Origin: a virus
DNA length: 33,207 nt
Strand: one strand, 5' to 3'
IMG/VR virus record: IMGVR_UViG_3300014720_000104
Span: 1 to 33,207 of that record
In this document: piece after piece, positions 24,258-32,250 of the stretch
Position numbering within the stretch: position 1 is the stretch's first letter
Layout: each line of letters opens with the position of its first letter
Program-made: the position numbers and the translations under genes
The notes under the pieces: generated by a model
The model's input: the letters and a program-made list of their open reading frames with translations, nothing else
Databases searched by the model: none
Told to the model about the DNA's origin: nothing

Positions 24258-25873
24258 GTAAAGCTCCTCCAATGTCTCGGCAGGCACAAGTTGCCGAGAT
24301 CTTAAAATGTGGTAAAGATCCATCGTACTTTATGAAGAAGTACTGCAAGATCCAGCACCAGTTGAGAGGTTTGATACCCTTCGACACGTATGATTTTCAG
24401 GATGATTGTGTAAGAGACTTCCAGAAACACCGCTTCAACATAGTACTCAAGTCTAGGCAGTTAGGACTCTCCACGGTCTCGGCTGCCTATGTCGTTTGGT
24501 ATGCGATCTTTAAGAAGGACAAGAACATCCTCATCATCGCGACCAAACTCAATACGGCCATCAATTTCATCAAGAAGGTGAAGACGATGCTGGACGGTCT
24601 TCCACCTTGGTTGCTTCTCACCAAATTTGAGCCTACGAAGCAGTCCATCAGGTTTACGAATGGATCTACAATAACGGCTGTGCCGACGTCGCCAGACGCC
24701 GGACGTTCTGAAGCCTTAGCACTTCTCATTATAGACGAAGCAGCATTCATTAGAGACTTTGATGAGATTTGGACGTCTCTCTACCCGACCCTGTCTACCG
24801 GTGGTTCTGCAATTATCTTGTCCACTCCGAATGGTGTGGGTGGTCAGTACTACAAGCTGTGGACTGAGGCCGAGTCTGGTGCCAATGACTTCAATCCTAT
24901 AAGACTTCCATGGGATGTGCACCCAGAGCATAACCAAGAGTGGTTCAGTAAGGAAACCAGAAATCTAACAAAGCGGCAGATTGCACAAGAGTTTCTTTGT
25001 GACTTCGTGTCTTCTGGTGACACATTCCTTCAACCAACAGAATTTGAAAAACTTAGGGGGCTGATCAAACCTCCTCAGCTAAAAGAAGGTCCTCAAAATG
25101 GAGTTTGGATCTGGAAGAACCCGGAGCAAGGTAAAAAGTACGTCATATCCGCCGACGTGTCTCGTGGAGATGCAGCCGATTTTTCAACATTCCATGCCAT
25201 AGACTACGAAACTTGCGAGGTGTGTGTTGAGTTTATGGGCAAAATACCACCCGACAGATTCGCAGAACTTCTCTCCACATACGGACGTCGATACAATCAG
25301 GCCCTCATTTGTCCTGAACAAAATACTTTCGGCTATTTCACGTGTGTCAAACTTCGAGATGAAGGATATCCCAATCTATACTATCAACAGAATGTTGGAG
25401 ACCTTTTCGGATACAAACCAGTAGATCCTGAAACAGTTCCTGGGTTTTCAACACAGACCAAAACTCGTACGCAGATACTCACCAAGCTTGAAGAATCGAT
25501 TAGAAATTCACGGCTTAAATCGTACTCACAACGTCTTTACGATCAGTTACAGGCCTTTGTTTGGAACGGAGCAAAAGCTCAGGCTGCAAAAGATGCTCAT
25601 GATGATCTTATCATGAGTTTAGCGATTGGAACTTGGTTGGCTGCCGGTGATGGCGGTACAGATGCTCAAGGGATGGCGATGGCGATGGCGATGCTTAAAG
25701 CAACATCTGTCGGCAATAGGAATGTCAACGATTTACCTGGCAAGATAAATGAAGTAAAGCCCGTGCCTAATCCTCACATTCAAGGTTTCACACCCGACAA
25801 AGTACACCAACCACGAAAGCCTGAAGACATAAAACATGCTGACGTTTCAGATTTTTCCTGGCTGTTCAGGTGA
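24254..25873 (+). CDS. terL: Terminase large subunit (gp17-like)
   Basis: A 539-aa packaging motor with ATPase and nuclease domains. The ATPase has the adenine-binding FQDDCVRDF near 48-56, a T4-type deviant Walker A SRQLGLST (67-74), Walker B LLIIDEAAF with D161/E162, and the coupling motif ILSTPNG near residue 190. The RNase-H-like nuclease has SADVSRGDAADFSTF near residue 300 and the final acidic motif DAHDDLIMSLAIG near 455-465. It pumps DNA into the prohead through the portal encoded downstream and cuts the concatemer. A hexanucleotide GATGGC run in the C-terminal part encodes GMAMAMAM. It is coupled to the 127-aa gene by ATGA. Confidence 0.94.
   Translation: MSKAPPMSRQAQVAEILKCGKDPSYFMKKYCKIQHQLRGLIPFDTYDFQDDCVRDFQKHRFNIVLKSRQLGLSTVSAAYVVWYAIFKKDKNILIIATKLNTAINFIKKVKTMLDGLPPWLLLTKFEPTKQSIRFTNGSTITAVPTSPDAGRSEALALLIIDEAAFIRDFDEIWTSLYPTLSTGGSAIILSTPNGVGGQYYKLWTEAESGANDFNPIRLPWDVHPEHNQEWFSKETRNLTKRQIAQEFLCDFVSSGDTFLQPTEFEKLRGLIKPPQLKEGPQNGVWIWKNPEQGKKYVISADVSRGDAADFSTFHAIDYETCEVCVEFMGKIPPDRFAELLSTYGRRYNQALICPEQNTFGYFTCVKLRDEGYPNLYYQQNVGDLFGYKPVDPETVPGFSTQTKTRTQILTKLEESIRNSRLKSYSQRLYDQLQAFVWNGAKAQAAKDAHDDLIMSLAIGTWLAAGDGGTDAQGMAMAMAMLKATSVGNRNVNDLPGKINEVKPVPNPHIQGFTPDKVHQPRKPEDIKHADVSDFSWLFR
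25672..25693 (+). repeat. GATGGC hexanucleotide run in terL
   Basis: Three perfect GATGGC units plus GATG encode alternating Met-Ala in the terminase C-terminal region, after the nuclease motifs. This looks like a slippage-prone simple repeat in a flexible segment. Confidence 0.6.
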
Positions 25874-25890
25874 AATTTCATGTCGACGAA

Positions 25891-25898
25891 CATAAATA
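25891..25898 (+). promoter_or_regulatory. Late-promoter-like CATAAATA
   Basis: CATAAATA in the 68-base gap after terL differs by one base from the T4 late core TATAAATA. It lies about 40 bases before the ATG at 25942, a sensible distance for a leader that also contains GAGGT. It may drive the leader protein and portal. A single short match carries little weight. Confidence 0.3.
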
Positions 25899-25941
25899 AA
25901 ACATTGGCATCATCGCGCAAGATTGCTTATATTGAGGTCTC

Positions 25942-26232
25942 ATGGCAAAGATAACATTACAGACATTGAAAAAGATAATTCGTGAAGAGGTGACAATCCT
26001 TCGTGAAGGAGCCGACCACGACACAGCTTCCAAAGTAATGTCAGCTGCGACCAAGCTTCTTGGCGCCATCGAAGCGTTTAAAGAGAGTGCTAGTGAGAAG
26101 GCGAAGGCAGAAATGGGAACTAATCTTGATGGAGTCGAACAACTTCTCAACAGGATAGTGGCTTCTCCAATGCAATACGTCGATGCGACGAAGCCTCCTG
26201 CACAAAAAGTAACTCTGAAGCCTCAGAAGTAA
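25942..26232 (+). CDS. Small leader-bearing protein between terminase and portal
   Basis: A 96-aa protein with the leader MAKITLQTLKKIIREEVTIL, then R-E22-G23, giving L20-R21-E22 before Gly. This is the same layout as the protein at 30926. The rest is helical (ASKVMSAATKLLGAIEAFKE, then NLDGVEQLLNRIV) with a short basic tail. The ATG has GAGGT seven bases upstream by spacing. Its place between terminase and portal, where T4 carries tail sheath and tube genes, suggests a head-core or internal protein. I know no family for the body. Confidence 0.75.
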   Translation: MAKITLQTLKKIIREEVTILREGADHDTASKVMSAATKLLGAIEAFKESASEKAKAEMGTNLDGVEQLLNRIVASPMQYVDATKPPAQKVTLKPQK

Positions 26233-26258
26233 TTTTGTTGTATTGTAGAGAATCAAGG

Positions 26259-26280
26259 GCCGCTCCCAGAATGGAGCGGC
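26259..26280 (+). promoter_or_regulatory. Perfect GC-rich stem-loop abutting the portal ribosome-binding site
   Basis: GCCGCTCC (26259-26266) pairs perfectly with GGAGCGGC (26273-26280) around a six-base CAGAAT loop. The probable ribosome-binding site GAGAG begins at the next base and the portal ATG is at 26291. No T-run follows, so an intrinsic terminator is unlikely. It may tune portal translation, act as an mRNA processing site or bind a protein. Confidence 0.6.
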
Positions 26281-26290
26281 GAGAGCAAAA

Positions 26291-29200
26291 ATGGCCAAAA
26301 AAGAAGAACAAAACCTCTTTCAAAAACTTACAAAGTTATTTCGTAGTGGCCCTGTAGTCAAAAGAAAGATACGTGCGCTTGATACGACAGTTGCAGTCGC
26401 CGACAAGACGAAGTCTTCCGGCGCTTTGTTGTTTCAGAAGTCGATGGCACCAACGTACGCCACCATCACGGCGAATGCCTACAACCTGTCCGAGAGGTTG
26501 ATGCGATACCAAGATTTCGCAGAGATGGAATATTGTCTCCATGGCGATACTAAGATCGCTGTGCCTGGTGGCTATAAAACGATCTCAGAATTAGCTGCCG
26601 AATGTGAAGGTCGACCCGATCACACATTCATTGTGTATGCATACGATCATAATCTTCAAAGAATAATTCCTGCTCTCGGCAAACAGGCCCGCCAGACTCG
26701 GATCGATGAGTCTTACAAGGTCACTTTTGACAACGGACAACACATCATCGGGACTCCCAACCACAGACTCATGAAACGTGATGGGACCTTCTGCAAGATC
26801 GAGGACCTCAAGGTAGGTGATGCCATGATGCCCTTCTACCGGAGGGACTTATTCAACGGTTGCAAAGAAGAGGGCGAAGGTTATCGATGGATTTACACGA
26901 TGGACAAGCGTTCAAGCATGAATGGCTGGGTCGCCGAGCACCGAGTGATCGGAGAGATGCTGAAAGGATCTCCACTCGCTGAGGGTGAAGTTGTCCACCA
27001 CAGGAACTTCGTGAAGAGCGACAATCATCCCGAGAACCTCGAGGTGATGACCGAAAAAGATCACTTAAATCTTCATGCAAAGATACTCAACGGTGCCAAA
27101 TGGTCACAACAGAACTCGGGATGGATCGAACAGTTCAAAGCGAACCATTCCAAGTTCATGACGGAGAATAATCCTGCGGAGAGGAAGGACATCACTTTTG
27201 GTCGGATTCTTGAGGTCGCCGAGAGGACAGGTTTCAATTCGAAGAAGATGTGCGAAGTACTCGACACAGATCCTAACGTGATAAAGCGTAGACTTCGCAA
27301 GCACGGTTACCAGAACTTTGAGACATTTGCCAAGGCTTACAATCCCGACTGGCACAATCACGGGTGGGACAACAAGGGAGAGAAAAATCCTCGTTACGTC
27401 AAGTCCGTTACCTTCGACAAGATTTGTTCGAATTTCTCTAAGGGAATGTCGAACCATCAGTTGGCCGAATCTCTCGGAACTACAATCCACGTGATAGAAG
27501 GTAGAATCCGTGAGAGAGGCTACAGGAACTACTCCGATTTCTCATCTACATATGACAACCTTAAGGTCGTGTCTGTGGAACCGTATGGAGTGATTCCTCT
27601 GTTCGATCTTACAGTGGATGGTTACAAGAACTTCGCAACTGACACTGTCATTTCTCACAACACGCCTGAGCTGGCAGCCGCCCTTGACATCTACGCAGAT
27701 GAGACATGTGCCCAGGACGAGAAGGGCCGCGTTCTCCACATCTACTCGGACAACGAGAAGATCAAGCAGATTCTTGAGGACCTCTTCTACAACACACTCA
27801 ACGTGGAGTTCAACCTCCGTTCCTGGGTCAGAAATCTCGTGAAGTATGGAGATATGTTTCTCTACAACGACGTTTCTCCTGAACACGGAGTTATCAGCGC
27901 TTTTCCAATACCTGTCAATGAAATTGAACGCGAAGAGAACTACGATCCCAATGATCCTATGGCTGTGCGTTATCGCTGGGTCACTCTCGGTAATCGGACG
28001 TTGGAAAACTGGGAAGTCTCACACTTTCGCCTCCTCGGCAACGATATGTTCTTGCCATACGGTTCCTCTGTCATAGAACCAGCTCGAAGAATATGGCGTC
28101 AGTTGATCCTCATCGAGGACGCAATGTTGGTGTATCGTGTCGTTAGAGCTCCTGAGCGCAGAGTTTTCTATATTGACGTTGCTAACATTCCTCCCGAGAA
28201 TGTTCCTATGTACGTCGAGGAGCAGCGTAAGAATCTTCGTTCATCTCAGGTCATCGATAGGAATACAGGTCGTGTAGATCTTCGTTACAATCCTCTTTCC
28301 GTAGATGAAGACTATTTTATACCTGTTCGTGGCGGGGACTCAGGAACTCGAATTGACACTCTCGCAGGCGGACAAAACACGGCGGCAGTCGAAGATGTCG
28401 CTTATATTCAGAAGAAGCTGTTTGCTGCTCTAAAGATTCCACGAGCCTACCTCGGTTATGACGAGGCACTGTCAAGCAAGGCAACGTTAGCGCAGGAAGA
28501 TATTAGATTTTCGCGAACCATCAACGTTATCCAAAAGACTATCATTGCCGAACTAAATAAATTGGCGATAATTCACCTTTACGCTCATGGTTTTGATTCC
28601 GAAGATTTACAGAACTTTGCTCTGCGTATGTCTAATCCATCGACTGTTGCTCAACAACAGAAGCTTGAATTGTGGCGTGCTAAATTCGAGATAGCAGGAT
28701 CTGCTCCTGAAGGACAGATGTCCAAAGAATTCATCCGTAAGGAGATCTGGGGGCTGAACGACGACCAGTGCAAGGATCTTGACGAACAACGTCTGAAAGA
28801 GAAGCTTGTCGATCAAGCGATTGAGAGCGCCGAACCTGATTCTGGCGGTGAAGAAGAAGCGGCAGGTGGCGAAGAAGAGGGTGGTGAAGAAGCAGCCGGC
28901 GGTGAAGAAGAAGCTGGAGGCGGTGAAGAAGAGGGGGGTGACCTCTTTGCAGGTGACGACGTAAGTCAGAAGAATCCTTACATGGATCTCCTCACGGCAG
29001 GTGACGATCCTGAGGATGAAGAAGTTCCACTTAAGTTTTCCTTGAAAGACGTCGAAGTTCCTGTCAAGGCCCAACGTCAACTTGACAGGGCACTCTACAA
29101 CAGAGGAAGAATTAGACATCACGGTCCTTCAAAGACTCACATGCCTGATTTCAATAAAATGACGAAGGCAGACAGCAAGAGTTACTCGGATCCATATGAC

Positions 29201-29449
29201 AAGGAGTGGATATCCTCTTATGTTCGAAATCCATTTGGTGAATCGACGGTAAGAGAAATGTACAAGACTCCTATTGGTAATGAAATTTTTTCCTCTCTCA
29301 GGAACATGACATTGTCACCTAAATTCCAAAAAGTTGTGAAAAATTCCTCACAAACTCCACAAGTCCTCAGTGAATCAGATAATTTCGATGAGGCAGACGC
29401 ACGCGAACACAGAGAAGTCCTCATAATAGACGACGACGGGAGCAACTGA
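26291..29449 (+). CDS. Portal protein (gp20-like) interrupted by an intein
   Basis: A 1052-aa precursor; removing the 376-residue intein (82-457) leaves a portal of 676 aa. The joined extein reads QDFAEMEY then TPELAAALDIYADE, the conserved early portal segment. Later portal landmarks include IPVNEIER, MFLPYGSSVIEPARRIWRQL, EDAMLVYRVVRAPERRVFYI and the region around RAYLGYDEALSSKATLAQED. The portal is the dodecameric ring at the capsid vertex through which the terminase pumps DNA and which nucleates prohead assembly. A Gly/Glu-only tract (about residues 852-882) near the C-terminus resembles the acidic repeat of the scaffold candidate at 32251. The stem-loop and GAGAG before the ATG support the start. 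Confidence 0.93.
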   Translation: MAKKEEQNLFQKLTKLFRSGPVVKRKIRALDTTVAVADKTKSSGALLFQKSMAPTYATITANAYNLSERLMRYQDFAEMEYCLHGDTKIAVPGGYKTISELAAECEGRPDHTFIVYAYDHNLQRIIPALGKQARQTRIDESYKVTFDNGQHIIGTPNHRLMKRDGTFCKIEDLKVGDAMMPFYRRDLFNGCKEEGEGYRWIYTMDKRSSMNGWVAEHRVIGEMLKGSPLAEGEVVHHRNFVKSDNHPENLEVMTEKDHLNLHAKILNGAKWSQQNSGWIEQFKANHSKFMTENNPAERKDITFGRILEVAERTGFNSKKMCEVLDTDPNVIKRRLRKHGYQNFETFAKAYNPDWHNHGWDNKGEKNPRYVKSVTFDKICSNFSKGMSNHQLAESLGTTIHVIEGRIRERGYRNYSDFSSTYDNLKVVSVEPYGVIPLFDLTVDGYKNFATDTVISHNTPELAAALDIYADETCAQDEKGRVLHIYSDNEKIKQILEDLFYNTLNVEFNLRSWVRNLVKYGDMFLYNDVSPEHGVISAFPIPVNEIEREENYDPNDPMAVRYRWVTLGNRTLENWEVSHFRLLGNDMFLPYGSSVIEPARRIWRQLILIEDAMLVYRVVRAPERRVFYIDVANIPPENVPMYVEEQRKNLRSSQVIDRNTGRVDLRYNPLSVDEDYFIPVRGGDSGTRIDTLAGGQNTAAVEDVAYIQKKLFAALKIPRAYLGYDEALSSKATLAQEDIRFSRTINVIQKTIIAELNKLAIIHLYAHGFDSEDLQNFALRMSNPSTVAQQQKLELWRAKFEIAGSAPEGQMSKEFIRKEIWGLNDDQCKDLDEQRLKEKLVDQAIESAEPDSGGEEEAAGGEEEGGEEAAGGEEEAGGGEEEGGDLFAGDDVSQKNPYMDLLTAGDDPEDEEVPLKFSLKDVEVPVKAQRQLDRALYNRGRIRHHGPSKTHMPDFNKMTKADSKSYSDPYDKEWISSYVRNPFGESTVREMYKTPIGNEIFSSLRNMTLSPKFQKVVKNSSQTPQVLSESDNFDEADAREHREVLIIDDDGSN
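26534..27661 (+). mobile_element. Intein with HNH homing endonuclease in the portal gene
   Basis: A 376-residue in-frame protein intron. Its first residue is Cys (TGT at 26534) in CLHGDTKIAVPGG (block A), block B is GTPNHRLM, block F is LFDLTVDGYKNFATDTVI, and it ends in His-Asn (27656-27661) followed by extein Thr. All residues needed for self-splicing are present. The endonuclease region has HNH features: EHRVIGEMLKG, VVHHRNFVKSDNHPENLEVM and DHLNLHA. Two similar helix-turn-helix-like units follow (SKKMCEVLDTDPNVIKRRLR and SNHQLAESLGTTIHVIEGRI, each ending in a GY-x-N-(F/Y) turn), probably for target recognition. Insertion in a conserved portal motif is typical of homing elements. Confidence 0.93.
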
Positions 29450-29450
29450 A

Positions 29451-30302
29451 ATGTCAGCAATCAAGCACAACAAGAGAAGAAACAGCCTCCTCATCTACGA
29501 GTTTCTCGTGAGGACAATATCGAAGTCTATTGTAGAAGACGATAAGAAGAAGTCTGCCGCTGCCCTAAAGATATTGAAGAAACATTACAAGCCTGGCACT
29601 GAACTCTACAAAGAGTTTCGATTGATGAACGCCCTTGCAAAGACGACTGTTTCATCAGAACACGTTGCGGCTTCTATACTCAGCGAAGCGAAGGTCGCTT
29701 CTAACTCTTTTGATGCACAGAAGCTTGACAGAGAAAAGTCCATACTCATTAGAAACATCAATCACATGTTGAACGATGAAAATTTCTATGATCAACACGT
29801 AAATGAGTACAGAGAATTCGCCACAATACAAACTCTCATCAATGAGTGGAGATCGAGCGACAAAGATCTCAACACTCTCGCCAAGTTCGAAGATCAGCTC
29901 ATGAAGCACTTGGTCACTGAAAAAGTCCAAGCCCCCGATTCGACGATCTCGGAAGACACGACAGGATCTGCTCGTCTCCTCATGAAGGTTATGACGAAGA
30001 AACTAAATGAAAAGTACAGCGGTGTGCTTAATGAGCAACAGAAGTCGCTCATCAAGGCGTACGCTTACTCCACAGCATCTGAAGATCAGACTTCAATTCG
30101 TATGAAACTACAAGAGATAAAATCAGATCTTGTCGGTCTCATTGATGGGTATGAGACGGTAGCCAATGACTATCTTAAGAACAAACTGCAGGAGACCAAG
30201 GGCACTCTCCTCAGCGAGAACCTAGAACTCGTCGATGATGAGATGGTTACTCGCTTCATGCTCTACTCAAAACTCAGGGATGAGTTGGAATCTAAGGAGT
30301 GA
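29451..30302 (+). CDS. Helical protein between portal and prohead protease
   Basis: A 283-aa, strongly helical and charged protein. It starts with a basic segment (KHNKRRNSLLIYEFLVR), then long helices rich in Lys, Glu and Leu to the end (DEMVTRFMLYSKLRDELE). No enzymatic motif or membrane segment was seen. Genes in this slot of T4 (gp67, gp68) encode prohead-core proteins, so a core or portal-associated role is likely by position; I see no sequence match to those short proteins. GGGAG lies upstream of the ATG, one base after the portal stop. Its last codons contain AAGGAG, the ribosome-binding site for the protease. Confidence 0.78.
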   Translation: MSAIKHNKRRNSLLIYEFLVRTISKSIVEDDKKKSAAALKILKKHYKPGTELYKEFRLMNALAKTTVSSEHVAASILSEAKVASNSFDAQKLDREKSILIRNINHMLNDENFYDQHVNEYREFATIQTLINEWRSSDKDLNTLAKFEDQLMKHLVTEKVQAPDSTISEDTTGSARLLMKVMTKKLNEKYSGVLNEQQKSLIKAYAYSTASEDQTSIRMKLQEIKSDLVGLIDGYETVANDYLKNKLQETKGTLLSENLELVDDEMVTRFMLYSKLRDELESKE

Positions 30303-30306
30303 TACG

Positions 30307-30918
30307 ATGACACAGGATCTAAAACTACTCAATTCATACGAAGTCTTCGACTACACTCCCGACATGATCAAGGAGTCCCGTGAGCAACATGGTGGCAAAG
30401 TCGTGATGAAGGGAATTCTTCAGAAGGCAGATACACTCAATCAGAATGGCCGCATCTATCCGATGAATGTACTCGAAAGGGAAGTCCGCAACTATCAGAA
30501 ATTCATCGCAGAGAATCGTGCTCTCGGTGAGTTAGACCACCCGGACTCATCTGTGGTCAACCTCAAGAACGTCTCACACGTCATTAAGGAAGCATACTTG
30601 GACAGAGGCGTCGTCTATGGCACCGTGGAACTTCTCGACACACCTTCCGGAAAAATACTGCAGTCTCTGGTCGAGAGTGGAGTTAAACTCGGAATCTCTT
30701 CTCGTGGCGTTGGATCTGTCAAGAAGCAAGGCGATTACCACATTGTGCAGGACGATTTTCAACTCATATGCTGGGACTATGTGTCTGAACCGTCCACACC
30801 AGGTGCTTTCATGTTACCTGAGGGTCGCACGATAAATTCTTCAGAATTACGTAACATCTTTAACAAGTCTGACAGAATTGATCGTATAGTCAATGACATA
30901 TTGACCTCCAAGAAGTGA
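30307..30918 (+). CDS. Prohead maturation protease (gp21-like)
   Basis: A 203-aa serine protease of the T4 gp21 family (herpesvirus assemblin fold), which cleaves scaffold and capsid precursors after (L/I)-x-E. Key motifs are KGILQKADTLNQNGRIYP, GELDHP with H78 as the catalytic His, and GISSRGVG with Ser 131 or 132 as nucleophile. The later segment FQLICWDYVSEPSTPGAFML matches the family's conserved tail. The ATG at 30307 is chosen over an upstream in-frame start at 30235 because AAGGAG (30294-30299) is well placed and the longer form would overlap the preceding gene. It probably acts on the scaffold encoded at 32251, the unseen capsid protein, and perhaps the leader proteins. Confidence 0.92.
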   Translation: MTQDLKLLNSYEVFDYTPDMIKESREQHGGKVVMKGILQKADTLNQNGRIYPMNVLEREVRNYQKFIAENRALGELDHPDSSVVNLKNVSHVIKEAYLDRGVVYGTVELLDTPSGKILQSLVESGVKLGISSRGVGSVKKQGDYHIVQDDFQLICWDYVSEPSTPGAFMLPEGRTINSSELRNIFNKSDRIDRIVNDILTSKK

Positions 30919-30925
30919 GTTTCAC

Positions 30926-31348
30926 ATGAAGTTAACAAAAACAGAGCTCAAGTCATTGGTTAAAGAGTGCCTCACCGAGATACTCAGTGAAGGATTAGGT
31001 GCCGGCCTCGTCGCAAAAGAACAGACCAGCAGGGGATTGGTGGGCCAACAGTTCGAATCTCGTAAACCTCTTCCTGCTCCTCGGTCAGTTCCTACTGCTC
31101 ACTTAAAAGAAGCAATAAAGAGAGAGGCCGGCGGCAACAAAGTGATGGAGTCTATTCTCGCTGATACTGCTGCCTCAACACTTCCAAAATTTTTACAGGC
31201 AGGTGATGGAAAGTCACCAATGCCTGTCTCGGGTGGTGGTATCGTTGAACAGGTTGTTGCACAAGCCAATCCTGAAGATTTGTTCGGCGATGAGGTTGCT
31301 TCCAAGTGGGCATCACTGGCATTCTTGGATTCACCAACAAAGAAATGA
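30926..31348 (+). CDS. Leader-bearing small protein after the protease
   Basis: A 140-aa protein with leader MKLTKTELKSLVKECLTEIL, then S-E22-G23: L20-S21-E22 before Gly fits the T4 prohead-protease consensus. The body is Ala/Gly/Pro-rich with a probably disordered middle (ESRKPLPAPRSVP) and a helical end (NPEDLFGDEVASKWASLAFL). No family recognised. It starts seven bases after the protease stop, so it is expressed with the head genes, which fits an internal head protein. Cleavage at E22 would leave a 118-residue mature form. Confidence 0.78.
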   Translation: MKLTKTELKSLVKECLTEILSEGLGAGLVAKEQTSRGLVGQQFESRKPLPAPRSVPTAHLKEAIKREAGGNKVMESILADTAASTLPKFLQAGDGKSPMPVSGGGIVEQVVAQANPEDLFGDEVASKWASLAFLDSPTKK

Positions 31349-31400
31349 ACAATTGTGTTCGATCATATATTTACGCATTAGATTATCGTGAGGATTTGAC

Positions 31401-31646
31401 ATGAAGCTTACAAGCCAATTACTTCGTAGAATTATTGAAGAGGAAGTCGCCAAATTTGGTGACATGGAGTCAACTGAAGATCGTGCTAAGGACACTGAAG
31501 AAGTTGACGCAGACGAAATTGGCAGTGAAGATGTTGCCGCCAAGCACATCGACTTCATTAAGGCTCTCAAGATAGAAGAGAGCAGACTGCGCCGCCGCCT
31601 CGCCAAGATTCAAGAGACGAAGGCGCGTCTTTCAAAGAAGCTTTGA
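31401..31646 (+). CDS. Leader-bearing small coiled-coil protein
   Basis: An 81-aa protein with leader MKLTSQLLRRIIEEEVAKFG. An acidic linker (about 21-45) follows, then a helix likely to form a coiled coil (HIDFIKALKIEESRLRRRLA to ETKARLSKKL) with a very basic end. GTGAGGA (31389-31395) is a good ribosome-binding site. This copy lacks the (L/V)-x-E22 site seen in the other three; the nearest Glu-Ser is D21-M22-E23-S24. The acidic-then-basic layout and the location in the head block suggest a scaffold-like or DNA-binding internal protein. Confidence 0.77.
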   Translation: MKLTSQLLRRIIEEEVAKFGDMESTEDRAKDTEEVDADEIGSEDVAAKHIDFIKALKIEESRLRRRLAKIQETKARLSKKL

Positions 31647-31668
31647 TTCATAAGTAAGGGAGTTAGTC

Positions 31669-32217
31669 ATGAGCGGACCAGGCAAGGGTAGATACACAAC
31701 ATACGTCGACAAGGCGAGTTCTCGCAACTCGTTACTCTGGAAGCTCTTCAACAAGAAAGCTCCCAACGACGCAGGCGTTTTTTATGGCGGACAAGAGCCT
31801 TCGGATAATTTTGCGGCCGCTGCGGCAGTCACTGCACGTGCTGTTGCACCCGTTTCAAACGGTGTCGGTGGTGTCATTCCTTCAAATGGATTGCAGGCCG
31901 CTGACCCAGGCATGTTTCCTAATGGAGTCGATCTGTCGTTTGGCAATGCACCGGACTTGAAAGACGTTAAGTGGTCCAAAGCCGGAGACCCAGCGAACTC
32001 TTTCGTTCCTGACGTCTCGTCCCCAGGACCCGGCAGGACTTTGGGTACAGAAAAGGATGAGAATCCCAACATCGGCATCAAAGACATTAAGCCTGCTTAC
32101 GATACGCAGAATCCTCCTGCAGTTGGTGAAGGTACCGTGTCTCCTTCTGCTACGAGTCAGTCGATCGGAACTTCTCCAATCGGCAAGGACTTAACTCAAG
32201 GAAAGTCATCAGTTTAA
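31669..32217 (+). CDS. Gly/Pro/Ser-rich, probably disordered protein
   Basis: A 182-aa protein with a short ordered start (KGRYTTYVDKASSRNSLLWK) followed by Ala-rich and then Gly/Pro/Ser/Asp-rich sequence with almost no predicted helix (PSNGLQAADPGMFPNGVDLS, then VSSPGPGRTLG). No family recognised. AAGGGAG sits 8-14 bases before the ATG. It lies between the small core-protein candidates and the scaffold candidate, so it is probably a head or connector component. A shadow frame on the other strand is rejected. Confidence 0.72.
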   Translation: MSGPGKGRYTTYVDKASSRNSLLWKLFNKKAPNDAGVFYGGQEPSDNFAAAAAVTARAVAPVSNGVGGVIPSNGLQAADPGMFPNGVDLSFGNAPDLKDVKWSKAGDPANSFVPDVSSPGPGRTLGTEKDENPNIGIKDIKPAYDTQNPPAVGEGTVSPSATSQSIGTSPIGKDLTQGKSSV

Positions 32218-32250
32218 TTTATTAATTAAGCATAAAAAGAAAGAACAGAC

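Noticed and set aside
26251-26290. Intrinsic terminator before the portal gene
   Set aside because: The stem is strong but is followed by GAGAGCAAAAATG, with no T-run.
28607-29122. 171-codon minus-strand frame, Phe/Leu-rich and membrane-like
   Set aside because: It is the complement of the portal's Gly/Glu tract and flanks; GAA runs read backward as TTC give false Phe-rich segments.
30235-30306. Upstream extension of the prohead protease
   Set aside because: AAGGAG at 30294-30299 fits the ATG at 30307, and the longer form overlaps the preceding gene.
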